DNA of 64,000 nt from Amyloporia xantha (taxonomy: Eukaryota > Basidiomycota > Agaricomycetes > Polyporales > Adustoporiaceae). Under the pieces are notes generated by a model, which saw only the letters and a list, made by a program, of their open reading frames with translations, ran no database searches and was not told the origin of the DNA. Where the stretch lies: assembly GCA_036971615.1 (NCBI GenBank), contig JAYKKR010000002.1, positions 3,348,001-3,412,000 of the forward strand, read 5' to 3'. Below are positions 22,701 through 34,728 of the stretch, in pieces. The position numbers and the translations under genes were made by a program. Position 1 is the first letter of the stretch, and each line of letters opens with the position of its first letter.

Positions 22701-25700
22701 CCGTACAGCTTGGACACTCGGTAGGACAGCGAGGTACCGAGAGCTCTGTCGGTATTGGTGACGTCGCAGTCAATGTGGACTGGCAGCCCCTTGGTGAGAG
22801 CTGGCTCCGCCTCGTCAATAAACTTGTTGTCGAGTCGGATATACAACTTATGGTCCTGCGGGCGCACACGATATGTAGCAGCACCAGGACGCATTTGCCA
22901 GGCGGGCTTCAGGATTGCCGACAAGTCGAGATGCGCTGTCTTCGGCGTGCGACGCTTCTGGTCGACTTTCAACATGTCAGCTCGGCCCACCATCTCGTTA
23001 ATGGTACGGAAACCAAGCTGCGCCATGTAACTACGAAGATCCTCTGCGATATAGTAGAAGAAGTTGATGACCTGTTCAGGCTGGCCAGCGAACTTCGCAC
23101 GAAGCTGAGGGTCCTGAGTTGCGATTCCAACAGGACAAGTGTTTACTGCCGCAAAGAATCAACCTCTGCATACACGTAATATAGTCAGGACAACTTACGG
23201 TGACACTTCCGCATCATGATACAGCCCATCGCAATGAGCGGAGCAGTTGCGAAACCCCACTCTTCGGCACCGAGAAGACAGGCGATCGCGATGTCGCGTC
23301 CAGTTCTGATTTGACCATCCGTCTGAACGGTGACGCGACCACGCAGATCGTTGAGAACCAACGTCTGGTGCGTCTCCGCTAAACCAAGCTCCCATGGAAG
23401 ACCAGCATTCTTGATACCTGTCCAGCGCGAAGCACCCGTACCACCGTCATGTCCAGATATGAGAATGTGATCTGCCTTGGCCTTTGCGACACCGCTTGCG
23501 ACAATACCGACGCCGACCTCGGATACGAGCTTCACTGAGACACGAGCACGAGGGTTAGAGCATTTCAAGTCATAGATGAGTTGTTTCAAGTCCTCGATGG
23601 AATAAATATCGTGGTGAGGAGGAGGCGAGATCAAACCGACGCCTGCGGTCGAGTGACGAGTCCGAGCAATGGAAGACGACACCTTGTGGCCGGGCAGTTC
23701 TCCTCCCTCTCCGGGTTTGGCACCTTGAGCCATCTTGATTTGCAGCTCATCCGCATCGGCAAGATAGTTCGAGGTTACACCGAACCGACCAGATGCGACT
23801 TGCTTGATAGCCGATCTCATGATGTCTCCATTCGGCAGGAGTAACGAGCGCTCAGCATCTTCACCTCCTTCACCCGTGTTTGATTTACCACCAAGACGAT
23901 TCATGGCGACGGCGAGCGTAGAGTGAGCCTCCATGGAAATTGACCCATACGACATCGCACCAGTCACGAATCTCCGGACGATCTCGTTCCATGGCTCGAC
24001 TTGCTCGATCGGGATCGGGGTCGCGCTCTCGTAGCGGAAGTCAAGTAGACCACGAAGATGAACAGCTTTGGTCTGGTCGTTGGCGTTCTGGGCATATGCA
24101 TCGTAAGCGCGCTGATTCTTCTCGCGGACAGCATCCTGGAGGTTGGCAATCCCGGCAGGGTCGTTGATGTGTGCCTCGCCACCAGAGCGCCAGTGGTAAT
24201 CACCAGACTCAGGCATACCGGGGGGGATGATGGTCTCTCGAGTAGGCCAGCCCCTTTCGTGCATCTCGAACGCATCCATCGCCAAAAGGTCGAACGTGGC
24301 ACCCTGCACACGACTCGCCGTACCGGTGAAGCAGCTTTCGATGACTTCGCTATGCAACCCTAGCGCCTCGAAAATCTGGGCACCCTTGTACGATTGCAGA
24401 GTAGAAATACCCATCTTCGACATGACTTTCAGAATGCCGTTGTCAACGGAGTGACGGAAGTTGTCTAACAACTCATCAAATGTCTTGTTGTCTTTGACCC
24501 TGTAAAACGAAATGCATCAGCGGCGAATGCATATGCTGGTAGCGGTAGGGTACGCACAGTCCTTCGCGGACGACCTTGTGAATACACTCCATCGCCAACC
24601 AGGGGCAAATACCGTCAGCTCCATAACCGAGCAGTACGCAGAGATGGTGGACTTCACGAGCCTCCCCTGTCTCGACCAGCAGAGCGACCTTGGCGCGCTT
24701 CTTCTGCGAGACGAGGTGCTGGTGAACACCACCGCAGGCAATAAGTGCAGAAAGTGGCACGCGACCCGGTCCTGTCTCACGGTCGGAGAGGATGATGACT
24801 TTAATGCCTTCTTCGATTGCCTGCGCCGCTTCGCTGCAGACGCGCTCGAGCGCGACCCTGTATCCAGGCAACCCATGTTCCTTCGGGAATGTTACGTCGA
24901 TCGTGCGCGACGGCCAGCTTGAATACGCGTACTTCAAGTTCTTCATCGCGCTCATTTCCTCCATCGTCAGGATGGGAGAACGAAGGAGGATACGGTGGCA
25001 CTGCTCGGGCTTCATCTCGAGCAAGTTGCCTTCAGGACCGATGTAAGCCTCGAGGGACATGACGATGTTCTCGCGGATGGGGTCGATCGGAGGGTTCGTG
25101 ACCTGCGCGAAGAGCTGTCGGAAATAGTCATAGGCAAGACGGGGCTGTAACGACATGCATGCCAATGGCGCGTCGTTACCCATGGATCCGAGGGCTTCCT
25201 TGCCCTCAGTTACCATAGGAAGTAAGAGCAGGTTGAGTTGCTCGACAGTGTAACCGAAAGCAAGGAGCTTGGGGTCAGTGCTGAGAGAATACTCGTCGAG
25301 GACCGGGTCCACAGTCAGCGAACGCTTGACGCGTTTGACGATGTTCGGAACTTGCAAGACGTGCGTCTCGATCCACGAGGCGAAGTTTTGCTTGCGGGAG
25401 GTGTTCCGCTTGAGCTCTTTGTCGTCAACGATGCGACCTTCCTCAGTGTCGACGAGCAACATCCGACCGGGCTTCAGACGGCCCTTGGAGACGACCTTCT
25501 CCGGAGGGATGAACACTGCACCAACCTCCGACGCGCAGACGATGATGTCCTCGTTTGTGACGACATACCGGCAGGGCCTCAGGCCGTTCCGGTCGAGGTT
25601 GGCACCGCAATAGCGTCCATCGCTGAACGCAAACAAAGCGGGTCCGTCCCAAGGCTCCTGAAGACATGCGGCCCAATTGTAGAACGCCTTCTTCTCGGGC

Positions 25701-26947
25701 TCCATCATGTCATTGCCTTGCCACGCCTCGGGGATCAACATCATTATGGATTCCGGAAGCGTCAATACGCCGTTGACGACCAACAGCTCGAGCACGTTGT
25801 CGAATGCAGCAGAATCAGATCCCCCAGACTCGATGATCGGGTACAATAAATCAAGCTGGTCTCCAAAAAGGGAAGACGACAGGACGCCTTCTCTGGCGCG
25901 CATCCAGTTCTTGTTGCCACGAATGGTGTTGATCTCACCTGATTGCCACCGCGATCAGAGCGCATACATGCAGTAGAAACCAAGCGTCATACCATTGTGT
26001 GCGGCCCACCTCATGGGTTGTGCACGGTCCCAGCTGGGGAATGTGTTCGTGGAGAAACGCGAGTGTACAAGTGCAAAGTGCGAGCGATAGAGGACATGGT
26101 TGAGGTCATGGTAGTAGTTGTACACTTGAGGAGGCGAAAGTTGACCTTTGTATACGATGTTCTTAGATGATAGCGAACAGACGTAAAATCCTTTTGAGAG
26201 AGTACTTCACAGGTACAAATTGGGAACGTCAACCGGACATGCGAATAAGAGAGAAAAGAGAAGGACAAACATGCTGTGCGTAGCGTGCTTGCGAAGGACG
26301 TATAACTGGCACTCGAAATGCTTCGCATTGAAAGCTCCACCTCGATTGGTATTTCCTTCACCATAGTGTGAGCGGAGCACGACAAACGGCTGCAGAATGG
26401 TAGGCTCCTTGCTAGCGGCAGCGGGACCCAGAATAGTTCCGTCTGTGGGAACGGCCCTCCAACCCAGCACTCGCAAACCGAGGTCTCCAGCAATTTTAGA
26501 AAAGATGGCTTGTTGCTTCTGCAATCCGACGGGGTCGTTGGGTCTGAAGAAGACGTTACCGACAGCATACTGCCCCGCCTCAGGAAGTTCGCAACCGATA
26601 TCCCTCTCAGCCTCGCGCTTAAAGAAGTAGTGAGGAATGCCCGTCATGACACCTGCGCCGTCTCCATCACGACTGTCGGCACCGGTAGCACCTCTGTGGG
26701 TCATCGCACAGAGCAGCTGACGAGCATCTGAAACAATTTTGTGGCTTTGTTCGCCTTTGATTTGGCAGATGAAGCCTACACCACAGGAGTCCTTCTCATA
26801 CTGATTCTCGTAGAGCCCCTGACTGGCGGGCAGAGAGGAATCGAAGGAGGTAGGGTCGCGTTCGACGGCATCGAATCCATTGTCCGAATCATTTTCGATA
26901 AAGGAGGGTAGCGTAGGAGGGTAGGAGTCGTCGTCCGCGATGGCCAT
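19771..26947 (-). CDS. GLT1: NADH-dependent glutamate synthase (GOGAT)
   Basis: Converts glutamine plus 2-oxoglutarate to two glutamates using NADH, FMN/FAD and Fe-S clusters; a core nitrogen-assimilation enzyme. As in other fungi, the bacterial GltB and GltD parts are fused in one protein of roughly 2,100 residues. Domain order on the minus strand: a short propeptide, then the class II amidotransferase with its nucleophile Cys in [14 protein letters not shown] (near 26780); the GxxNTIRGN region; the central domain; the FMN synthase domain with [13 protein letters not shown] (near 23440) and the 3Fe-4S cysteines in [10 protein letters not shown] (near 23210); the GXGXG helix with [14 protein letters not shown] (near 22640); then the beta part with [32 protein letters not shown] and two nucleotide-binding folds. 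The C-terminus ends [14 protein letters not shown]. About ten short introns. The start is MAIADDDS at 26947; a frame extends to 27001. Confidence 0.95.
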
Positions 26948-28413
26948 AGAATGTAAGCGGAAGAGGTATGTAGGAGGATATATGAGAGGAGCGCGACGCA
27001 AAGGTGGTGGTGGTTCCTACTCAAGACTACAAGGAAGGCGGGATGGACAAAATTTCGGCGGGTCTGAGGTGAGCAGCGACGATGGAGTCACTTGGAGAAC
27101 GTTCACGCCCCGGCCTCCCGAAGTAATCCGACGACGGTGCCTACGAGTCAGGTTCCTTAGTCTGGTAAATTTACCTACCACGCGAAAAACTCGATCATTA
27201 CTTCATTATGGAAATCATCCATTTCCGCTTGATATTCGGCTAGATAACTCTGCCCAATCACACTGGTCCCGTTTCTCCAGCCCACGCGGAGCTCCGCCGG
27301 ATGCGATCCATCCATCCACACCGTACAACCTCCGCTCACTGGGCCATTGCCTCCCGCCCTTCATGTAGAATCACGCGTCGTGTTACAGGACTACTTTTGC
27401 AGAGCACACAGCGAATCAGCACCGAGCGGCCACATCCGCCCTTGTCGATCGCTTTGGGAGGGTGATTTGCAGCTCGCGCGCGTGCATTTTACGCCGGGAT
27501 GCAACAATCCCGATCCGGGAAATATCCTGTCAGATCGTGCATCGCGCTGCTTCAGATCAAACCCCCCTTGGCAGCGTGTGGGTGCACGCTCGACCTCGCT
27601 TTCGAGAAAAGGCACGCACGCAAATGAGAGGCGCAGCGCCACCAAATCGTAGGCGGGCGCTGAGAGATTGAATAAACTGATCGTACTATCCCCGCATTGT
27701 TTCACGATCGCACTTAACTGGCGTCGCAAGAATTCAACGGTTTTCATGAAAGTTGGCGAAGTGGCTGAAACGACGAGGTGGGCAGGTGGCACTAGCGAGA
27801 ACACTGACGGGCGGTGGTACGTTGTCCGCGCTAGCGACAATGTGCAACCTTCCTTAGCCCCCATTCCCACACATGGCATGCGGCCGCTTCAGTCTTGATT
27901 CATGGAGGATTTCAAAGGCGCCGAGACATGGCGAATTCCTTACCGTGTGCAACCAATCTAAGTGATGAACCACATTTCTCATTTCCCCTACATTTCAACC
28001 ACTGGCATGTGAAGTCTATTCGTTTACTGACACGCGGGGTCGACCCTGGATCGTGTCTGGATCGCCATCAAGTATACACTTCTATCAGAATCCAAGAATC
28101 GCATCCTTACCCTCACTTGCATCGTCATGCGTGACGCCCTCGACCACGCTTGTCGGCGGGCGCAGTCCTCGCTCCGATTCCGATTAGAACCAGGTCTAGA
28201 ACAGTATCTGCTAAACCTACATCGGGAGCTTTGGTATGCAGTGTGGCACGGTTCTCTGCAAATGCCGAGAAACTACCCATGGGAACGGTGGTGCTTGCGT
28301 GCAAACAGCAACGTCGTAAATGCTTTCCGGTTGTCAAACCAGATACAGGAGTGCGATGCGGACATGACTCCCAGCATCTACACGAGGCGAAATGAAAACT
28401 TCGAGGGAGCAAT
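26948..28413. other. GLT1 upstream region and LST8 3' flank (1.5 kb)
   Basis: No supported gene. It contains the GLT1 promoter: a CCAATCA box at about 27255-27262 and an AGATAA (GATA-factor type) site near 27241. A 162-codon minus-strand frame at 27391-27879 lacks any family feature and I treat it as chance. Confidence 0.45.
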
Positions 28414-29979
28414 CTAGCCGGCTCCATCGTGCAAAGCGCAACAGACTGCCGCTGAGCACAAGTCAGTATGGAAGAAAGCGATCATAGTAGGGAATGTGCC
28501 ATACCCTTATGATGGCCGCTGTAGTGCCGAACAGTCTCTCCAGAAGCCATTTCCCACAACCGAGCTGTATGGTCGGAGGATGCTGTAATATCGGAGAAAA
28601 ATCAGTGAACGCAGCTTCTGAATGTCTCGCTGCTTCTCCAACCTGTTACGAGATATGCCGAATCGGCGCTGAAAGCGCAGTCCCAAACCCACCGTTGATG
28701 ACCTTGGAGCACCTTCTCTAGTTTGAACTCATAAGTCGATGTCAGAGACCAGATTTTGACTGTCGTATCTGCGGAGCAGGTAGCCAAGTATCTGACGAGT
28801 TTTGTGTTAAATTAACTCGCTCGCTCGAGAAGAAAAACGAAAATATGCCGACTTCATGTCAGGGCTGAGTAGACATCTGGTCAAGTATTTGCTGTGCGCT
28901 TGAAACTTGGTGACCGCCTGGAATCTAGGCAGATCTGATCTTTCTTCGTTGATCTTCCACACATAGCATTTACCCTTCGAAAAGAGTCGACGTCAATGCA
29001 TTGTTGGACAACAGGTGTTGGAAAAAGTGCAGTGAGCAGGACCTTATAGTTCCCGGCTACCAAGCAAGAGCCATCAGAAGCCAAACTGATCGAACGCATA
29101 GGGATGTCGCCTGCAGGGGTCTAGATACCAAACCGCGGGTGTCAAGTGAGGTCCATGAGTCGTAGGAGAGCGTACTAATTCATGTGTGCATATGTTCTCT
29201 GACAGATCCCATTGCTTGATTCTCCCGGCCTGGTCACACGAAATAAGTTCACCTTGGTTAGGATGTACAACCACGTCGTTCACTGTTTTAAAATACATCA
29301 ATTCGAAGTCTAGGCGGCCGATGATCTATGCGCACCAGGGGCCTCGTTGTCGTAATTGCGATGAAGATGTGTACTTCTTTGACGGGCCGGTGGATCGCGT
29401 CAGCAAGATATAGCAAAAAGAGTACCCTACTCACCGAAGATCCCAAATCTTGATTGTCCCATCTTCACTTCCTGTTACCAGCCATTTACCCTCGCTGTGG
29501 AAAGACACTGAGGTGATGTTTGCATTGTGTCCTTCGAAGGAGATGAGCTGGGAACGGGTAGTTCCAGGATGTGTCGTTAATATAGACGGCGAAGACTTAC
29601 AGGAGTAGAAGAAGTGCTAGCAACTTCGTAGACATTGACCTTCTTATGAATTGCAGCGGCCAAAAGGCGCTTGCTGATGTCCTTAAGGATTATAGGTTAT
29701 TTGAAGATACATGTAGAACTTACTCCGGTGAAATGGCCAGGCGGTTCACTTGCTGTTCCAGAAGCCATATCAATGAGCACTCCCAAACATGGGAAACATG
29801 GAAAAGGGCGTCTTGGCTTCTCTCACCCCTTGTTCCTCTTTCCGCGCGATTGTCCTTGAACAAATTCCACTCCAGGCTTCCCAAAAACGAATATCGTGAT
29901 CATAGGATCCTGTCACAAGTACCACAGACATGTCATGTCGCGGTGTCGCAGCTCTGGATGTCAAAGTTTGTGTTGGCAT
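28414..29979 (-). CDS. LST8: TOR complex WD40 subunit LST8
   Basis: Seven-bladed WD40 propeller that binds the kinase domain of TOR in TORC1 and TORC2. Exons on the minus strand read, in order, [20 protein letters not shown] (first blade, highly conserved), [145 protein letters not shown] and a short tail ending [11 protein letters not shown] with stop at 28414-28416. The length, about 320 residues, matches the family. About ten introns, some exons under 60 bp. The start at 29979 (MPTQTLTSR) is chosen; MSVVLV, 16 codons later, is also possible and matches yeast better. The GAPDH-like compactness and absence of extra domains make the call secure. Confidence 0.93.
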
Positions 29980-30965
29980 AGTAGTGGTCGTCTTCAAGCA
30001 CAGAAGAGAAGGCTGAGCTGCTTTCACCGCCTTAGTTTATTACGTAATCACACAGGCCCGATCTCGGTCGTGACCCTACGATGATCGAGGCTGCACTCTC
30101 ATGCGCTGCTTGTGCATTTCTGGTCTCATACATCCATGTATCTCTTCGAATGTCAGTACTATTGGTACAGCAAGCTGAGCTTTATTTTAACTCAGGATGG
30201 ACCTCATTTCGAAACCCTGAGACTCGCAAGCACCTTCTGATCTCATGCTTTAAATCAGGACCGACTGGGTAGCTCAGCTGCGCACTCCGTCACGATGTGC
30301 AGTTAGATGTAATGAACCCAGGCTTTAGAAGTTCTTCATCTATATCACTTGCTGCTGATTCAGTCCTCCACGCTTTTAGCCTGGCTGATCCTGAGTCCTG
30401 ACTGGCCGTGGAGAAACGAGTGTCTCAATTTTACGTACATCAAGCTGCTCGTGCATGTGCTTCTATCATTCATACAGTTGCTCTCTTTGATTCTTCTTAT
30501 CGTATTCTCCCGCGAAACTGCTTCGTTCAGTCGCCGAAGCAATACGCTGTATCGTGGGCCATCAATGTCTACTTCAAGCTGAGCTGAGATACAGGAACTT
30601 CTTTACTTTGTACGACTCTGCTGCGTGCTTTCGGTGAAGACGATCGCTTTCCGAGATGACCGGTCCAAATTGCCGATCCAAGCTCCCTTGTCTAGCACGT
30701 TCCATCACGACGAGATCCAGGTAAGCATGTCACTTTGAAGCTCCTCAATTTGATCGAGCATCTACTCGTGGTGTTGACGAATCTTTGAGATATTCACCCC
30801 TACATCCCCCATGTGCCCAAAATCTGGGAGTATAGTGGTTCGGTCTAGGCCTTCTGCCATCCCACGTATATTGGTGGTCGCCCTCAAACGCATATAAGAG
30901 AGGGGCACTCTTTCCATGTCTTTCAGCCCAGCACCTGTCAAAATCATCACACAGTCGACAACGAC
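29980..30965. other. Divergent intergenic region, about 1 kb
   Basis: Between LST8 (minus) and the 57-residue gene (plus). No gene with family features. It ends in the core promoter of the small gene. Confidence 0.5.
30893..30898 (+). promoter_or_regulatory. TATA box of the 57-residue gene
   Basis: TATAAG within CGCATATAAGAGAGG lies 67 bp upstream of the ATG at 30966. The stretch after it is pyrimidine-rich (CACTCTTTCCATGTCTTTCAG), as in highly expressed fungal genes. Confidence 0.5.
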
Positions 30966-31312
30966 ATGGACACATTTCCTGTGAGTGTTTTCCTATGCAT
31001 TTCGGTGTTCGTCTTATCGTCTTACTGACAATTGTAGCCCGGTACACGAGTTGTTTTCTATGAACGTGACAGGGCACAGCATGGTACTGTACAGGCGATC
31101 GAGACGGTGGAGGTTAGTTGCTGTCTCTCCTTATATCACCCCTCTATGAGTCAAGCTCCTCACGGATATCTGCAGAACATGCAGGTTGCTGTGATCAAGG
31201 TCGAAGGCAGCGATACTACTGTCAAAATCCCGTTCGTCGTTTCTACCTGACGCTCGCCGCTATTTTGACCATTCACTTCCACAGTATCAACGTCCTCACG
31301 AGGGATGGTTAA
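30966..31312 (+). CDS. Small uncharacterised protein, 57 aa
   Basis: A four-exon gene reconstructed by hand: 30966-30980, 31038-31112, 31176-31231 and 31285-31312. Introns are 57, 63 and 53 bp, all GT-AG. The four pieces add up to 174 nt exactly in frame. The product begins MDTFPPGTRVVFYERDRAQH and ends VKIPINVLTRDG. It looks like a tiny beta-barrel of KOW/Tudor/SH3 type: the PGTRVVFYE opening, a GTVQAIE turn, then VAVIKVEG and TVKIPI strands. No signal peptide or membrane segment. I do not recognise a named family. Three introns in so short a protein, all preserving the frame, plus a TATA box 67 bp upstream, argue that it is real. Function unknown; it could bind nucleic acid or a protein tail. 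Confidence 0.6.
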
Positions 31313-32064
31313 ACGTTTCCTTCATCCTATACTGGCCCAGGCATGCTGGGATATTTTTCTCGTATCGTATCGAACACTGGTCTGCTGTAGCCATCAGTCA
31401 TCTTGCATCTTAGACTTCCTCGCTTCTCCCGTTACTTAGATGGACCAACTCAATGGACTCTTCTGCAACTTACATGTACTTTCCTTGTTTTGGACTATCC
31501 TTGCGGACTGTAGGTATCGACTTGAATTGATCCTCATTTAGTATCAAATCGGGATTGATATTGGTCAGGCGACCCCCAACAGCCTGGATCACCTGCCTGC
31601 CTGCCTCCACTACATTTGACCTAGCCAGACCTGTATTGGATGTAACTCTTGGGAGTCGTTGTCGATGTGTAGGTAGCTAGATAGTTGATCACGGTAGCTA
31701 TTTAGCATCTTGAATTACTGGTTAGGCAATATATCCCCGATCCGAAAATCCCATTCAGGCTTTCCCTGTGTCTTTTTGCGCACCGTCTAACAACACGGCC
31801 ATCAGCCAAATCGCCCAACGTCCAGGTCCCCTACGCTCCTTGGTAGGAACTTCGAGGAAGCAGGCCCCCAAAACGCGCAAAACGGATCCGAATCGGTCAA
31901 ATGATCATGTCATCAGAATCACACTTCTAAATGTCTCCGATCGACCACCACAATCCGAGCCGCTGCGATTCGTAATCTCAGGCTCGCATTTCTCGTAAGC
32001 ATGCAACTGTTGTCGCCAACATAGTGAATGACAAGAGATACTAGTAGGTCCAGTTATCCTCTCC
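31313..32064. other. Intergenic, about 750 bp
   Basis: 3' flank of the small gene and upstream region of the SDR-like gene. A plus-strand stretch without stops (31768-31996) ends at a possible donor (GTAAGC at 31998), so it could be an unplaced 5' exon of the next gene. It has no in-frame ATG start and I leave it uncalled. A CCTGCCTGCCTGCC run occurs near 31592. Confidence 0.4.
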
Positions 32065-33434
32065 ATGATATCGTCTTGGTCGCACGGCTGGAACTCTAGT
32101 CAGAGTCCTCTGGCTGCGATCGCAACTTTTCCGGTCGTCCTTGTGCTTCACATCATGCTATTTTTGCTGCATAGAGTTCTCGCGACGATAGACGGGCTAT
32201 TCAGCAAGCTTTTCGAATTATGCTCAAGGTTTATAGCAATACAAACATGCGGCGTCTACACACCCGAAGAAAGCGCTGTCGTGATCGTCGGAGGCGACTC
32301 TGGTGCGGCAATATATCCCTCTCAATCAGTATGCATGCAGACCAACGACTCGTGCAGATATTGGAAAACACGTTGCATTGAAGTTCTCCAAACTGGGGTA
32401 CACTGTCTTCGCGCTTTGCCGTCCCCAGCCGAACGGGTCGCCTGGAATTCCACCCGACAATATGTCCAACGTTACTTGGGTGAGATCGAGCCAGTCAGGT
32501 CCTCGGGCTTATACTCAGCGCTCTAGAAGCTTCTGTATGAGTGGCATAAACAACGCAAGCAATCCGGACACTCGACAATATGGGGTGTCGTCGCGCCAAT
32601 TGCTCTAGACACGCAATCGACGTCGCAGCGCGCACATGCTTTCGAGACAATACACGCATACTGCGCAACTCATTCCCTTCATCTAGTCACCGTGATCTTC
32701 TTACCCCCACGCGGCGCGCCGCTGGCACGGGAATGGAACCCTTCGCTTAGAGAGAGGGCTATCGACGAGCGGGATAGGTATCCACCGCCGAGACGGGTGC
32801 AAGGCTTCGAGGGCATCTTTCGGAAAGTAACGACATGGGAAGACTTCGTTTCAAATTCAATAATCGAACCCGTCCTCGTTGTGCAAAGCTGTGTCGACAT
32901 GCTTCTCGCCTCCTCCGGCAGAGTGATATTGGTGCCAGAGTGCCAGGACGGTAACCTCTGTGAGTTTAACACCTGTCAGACATTCATCACCCGTATTGTT
33001 ACAACCCACACAGTAAGCCGCGGAGGGCTGTCTCCGCTAGAAGGAATATATCAATTTGTAGCCCAATACCTCAGGGATGAATTACAGCATCTAGGCGTTA
33101 GAGTATCTACGATATCCACAGGGCCCATGGTTGACTCCGTCAGGGTTGCTGCAGGGGTGTCGAGCTCTCGGCCAACGTGTGTGTTGACGAAATATATGAT
33201 CTCATGTGCGCTCAATTCCTATGGCACTCAGAGCGTTCCGGACCCAGACTGTAACCCCGTCATTACGACGGAAATTGGTGCGATTGTTAGAGTGCGCGTC
33301 TCCTGTTAGTCTTTGGTGTAATGTTGTCTGAAAATCGATTGAATAGCGCTACACTAGAAGAAGTATTGGAGCGATTCTCGGTCCAGGAACATGATCTTTC
33401 ATACCTGTTAGAAAACATCACGGCATCGAGGTAG
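32065..33434 (+). CDS. Short-chain-dehydrogenase-like protein of DUF1776 type
   Basis: A membrane-anchored Rossmann-fold protein resembling the fungal DUF1776 family (putative oxidoreductases). From the first ATG there is a hydrophobic helix (FPVVLVLHIMLFLLHRVL), then TPEESAVVIVGGDSDIGKHVALKFSKLGYTVFALCR, a nucleotide-binding-like beta-alpha-beta. The D-I-G piece comes from splicing a 59-bp intron near 32300-32357. Later exons give THSLHLVTVIFLPPRG, WEDFVSNSIIEPVLVVQ, LLASSGRVILVPE and LEGIYQFVAQYLRDELQHLGVRVSTISTGPMVD, matching the end of an SDR fold. The last exon is EEVLERFSVQEHDLSYLLENITASR with stop at 33432-33434. The catalytic YxxxK is not intact (YQFVA), so it may not be an active dehydrogenase. 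The middle joints (32470-32600 and 32960-33010) and the true 5' end are uncertain. Confidence 0.5.
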
Positions 33435-33729
33435 GCCGAAAGACCCTCATCCCTGAGCGTCGTTTACGTAGCTATACGATTCAGTTACCCGAAAGATCGG
33501 TATACCCTGGGGATCCACCCGTTTCTTTTCGCAGCGGAGCAAGCTAGCCCGCAAGCGTTGAAGTTGGTCGCGAGGTGGTTGTGGTATAGCTGATCATCGA
33601 TATTGAAATTTTCTAATTCATTCTTGTTGTGAACGAATGATTATCTGGTCGATTATCTTGTCATGCGGCCTACTTTTACGTAGAGGTGGTAGGCAAAATG
33701 TCCTGTAGTTTCGACCTAAGTCAGGTCAT

Positions 33730-34639
33730 CTACCACTGACATGGTGTGTGCTCACTGACCCGGACCATGATACTCAGCCGCTGTCCTCCATTGTAATGCA
33801 CCCCATCCAGGAAGCCGTTTTTGAGAATAGAATGTTTGTATCCGTAACGGACGGAGTCCCTTACAGCGTGATGAGTGCGTGAATGACCAAATCTCGGGCG
33901 AACACCATTACCTCTGTATGTAGACGCTGCCAGGGGTAAGTGGAATGTTGAACACTTCTGATTCGCCTGCGGTTCTTTCCAGACTGAGGACGCGTGTTGC
34001 TCCTAGACTCACACCTAGGATCCAGGACCCGCTGGCTCCAATGTTGTCTATGTGGGGCTTCCGAACCATTCATTGATATATTAAGGTCAAATAATGGTGA
34101 TCTGACGTACTAAAATCTCGCCATCGGAAGCAAGGTGGAGTAGATGTGTCTGGGTATCTGTACTAGGAAGCAGCTGCTGAAGACGGGCAATCACCGATGA
34201 CAACCCCTCTATGTCAGGGGGCCATGATGATACGTGCATCTCACGGAAGCGTTTGATAACACCATCGTAGTGGCCCTTCAATCTGCTTCAATAAAGACAC
34301 GCACGCAGACTGATAGGGCGAGCGTACCTCCTCGAAAGTATAGTATTCGTCTGGCAGGAAAAGGGCTTGCACATCACCGAGGGTTTCATCTGCCGCAAGT
34401 AAGTTTTGTTTCGATTGTAGTTCTCGTCGACGACGCCTGAACTGTCTGCTCTCTGTAGCGTCAAGCTTTTGTAGTGCGGCAGCAAGCAGGATACGCTGTT
34501 CGGGTATTGAAAAGTAATCGTGATAATATTGGAAGTCAGGAGGGAGGCTGCATTGTGCACGGGAGTAAATGAAGCGCTTTAGCGCACTACTGCGACAAAT
34601 CGATGTAACATGCGGGCCACAGGAGGACAGACGTTGCAT
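33730..34639 (-). CDS. ALKBH7-like 2-oxoglutarate/Fe(II) dioxygenase, probably mitochondrial
   Basis: AlkB-family oxygenase closest in motif order to ALKBH7, a mitochondrial protein that in mammals acts in programmed necrosis and RNA demethylation. Chosen start at 34639: MQRLSSCGPHVTSICRSSALKRFIYSRAQ is Arg/Ser-rich without acidic residues, a good mitochondrial presequence. Then FQYYHDYFSIPEQRILLAAAL, the FLPDEYYTFEEGHYDGVIKRFREMHVSSWP region, and the iron site HIDNIGASGSWILGVSLG (HxD, near 34060). After it come TPGSVYIQRDSVRYGYKHSIL, with the third ligand His, and QRLSIMVR, whose Arg binds 2-oxoglutarate. The exon joint TACAGAG|GTAATG to GTAAG|GGACTCC (near 33915 and 33860) restores frame. 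The stop at 33730-33732 may be inside a further intron (GTCAGT follows MVRV), so the C-terminus is uncertain. An in-frame ATG at 34822 also exists, but it would nearly touch the next gene. Confidence 0.75.
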
Positions 34640-34709
34640 GGAGGAGATGGACAAGTGAAATAGCACCCAATAAGTAAGTAGCATCTTTGCTGTGGCTGAG
34701 GCAGTCAGT

Positions 34710-34728
34710 CCGCGGCAAGTTGCCGCGG
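34710..34728. promoter_or_regulatory. Perfect 19-nt palindrome containing CGG-N7-CCG
   Basis: Two exact 9-bp inverted arms (CCGCGGCAA and TTGCCGCGG) flank a single G. Inside is CGG-N7-CCG at 34713-34725, the layout bound by many dimeric Zn(II)2Cys6 fungal regulators. It sits between the start codons of two divergent genes (34639 minus, 34831 plus). Confidence 0.6.

Noticed and set aside
27391..27879. 162-codon minus-strand frame between GLT1 and LST8
   Set aside because: No domain or composition signal.
30268..30277. GGTAGCTCAG, resembling a tRNA D-arm (A box)
   Set aside because: No anticodon arm or T-arm follows within 80 bp.
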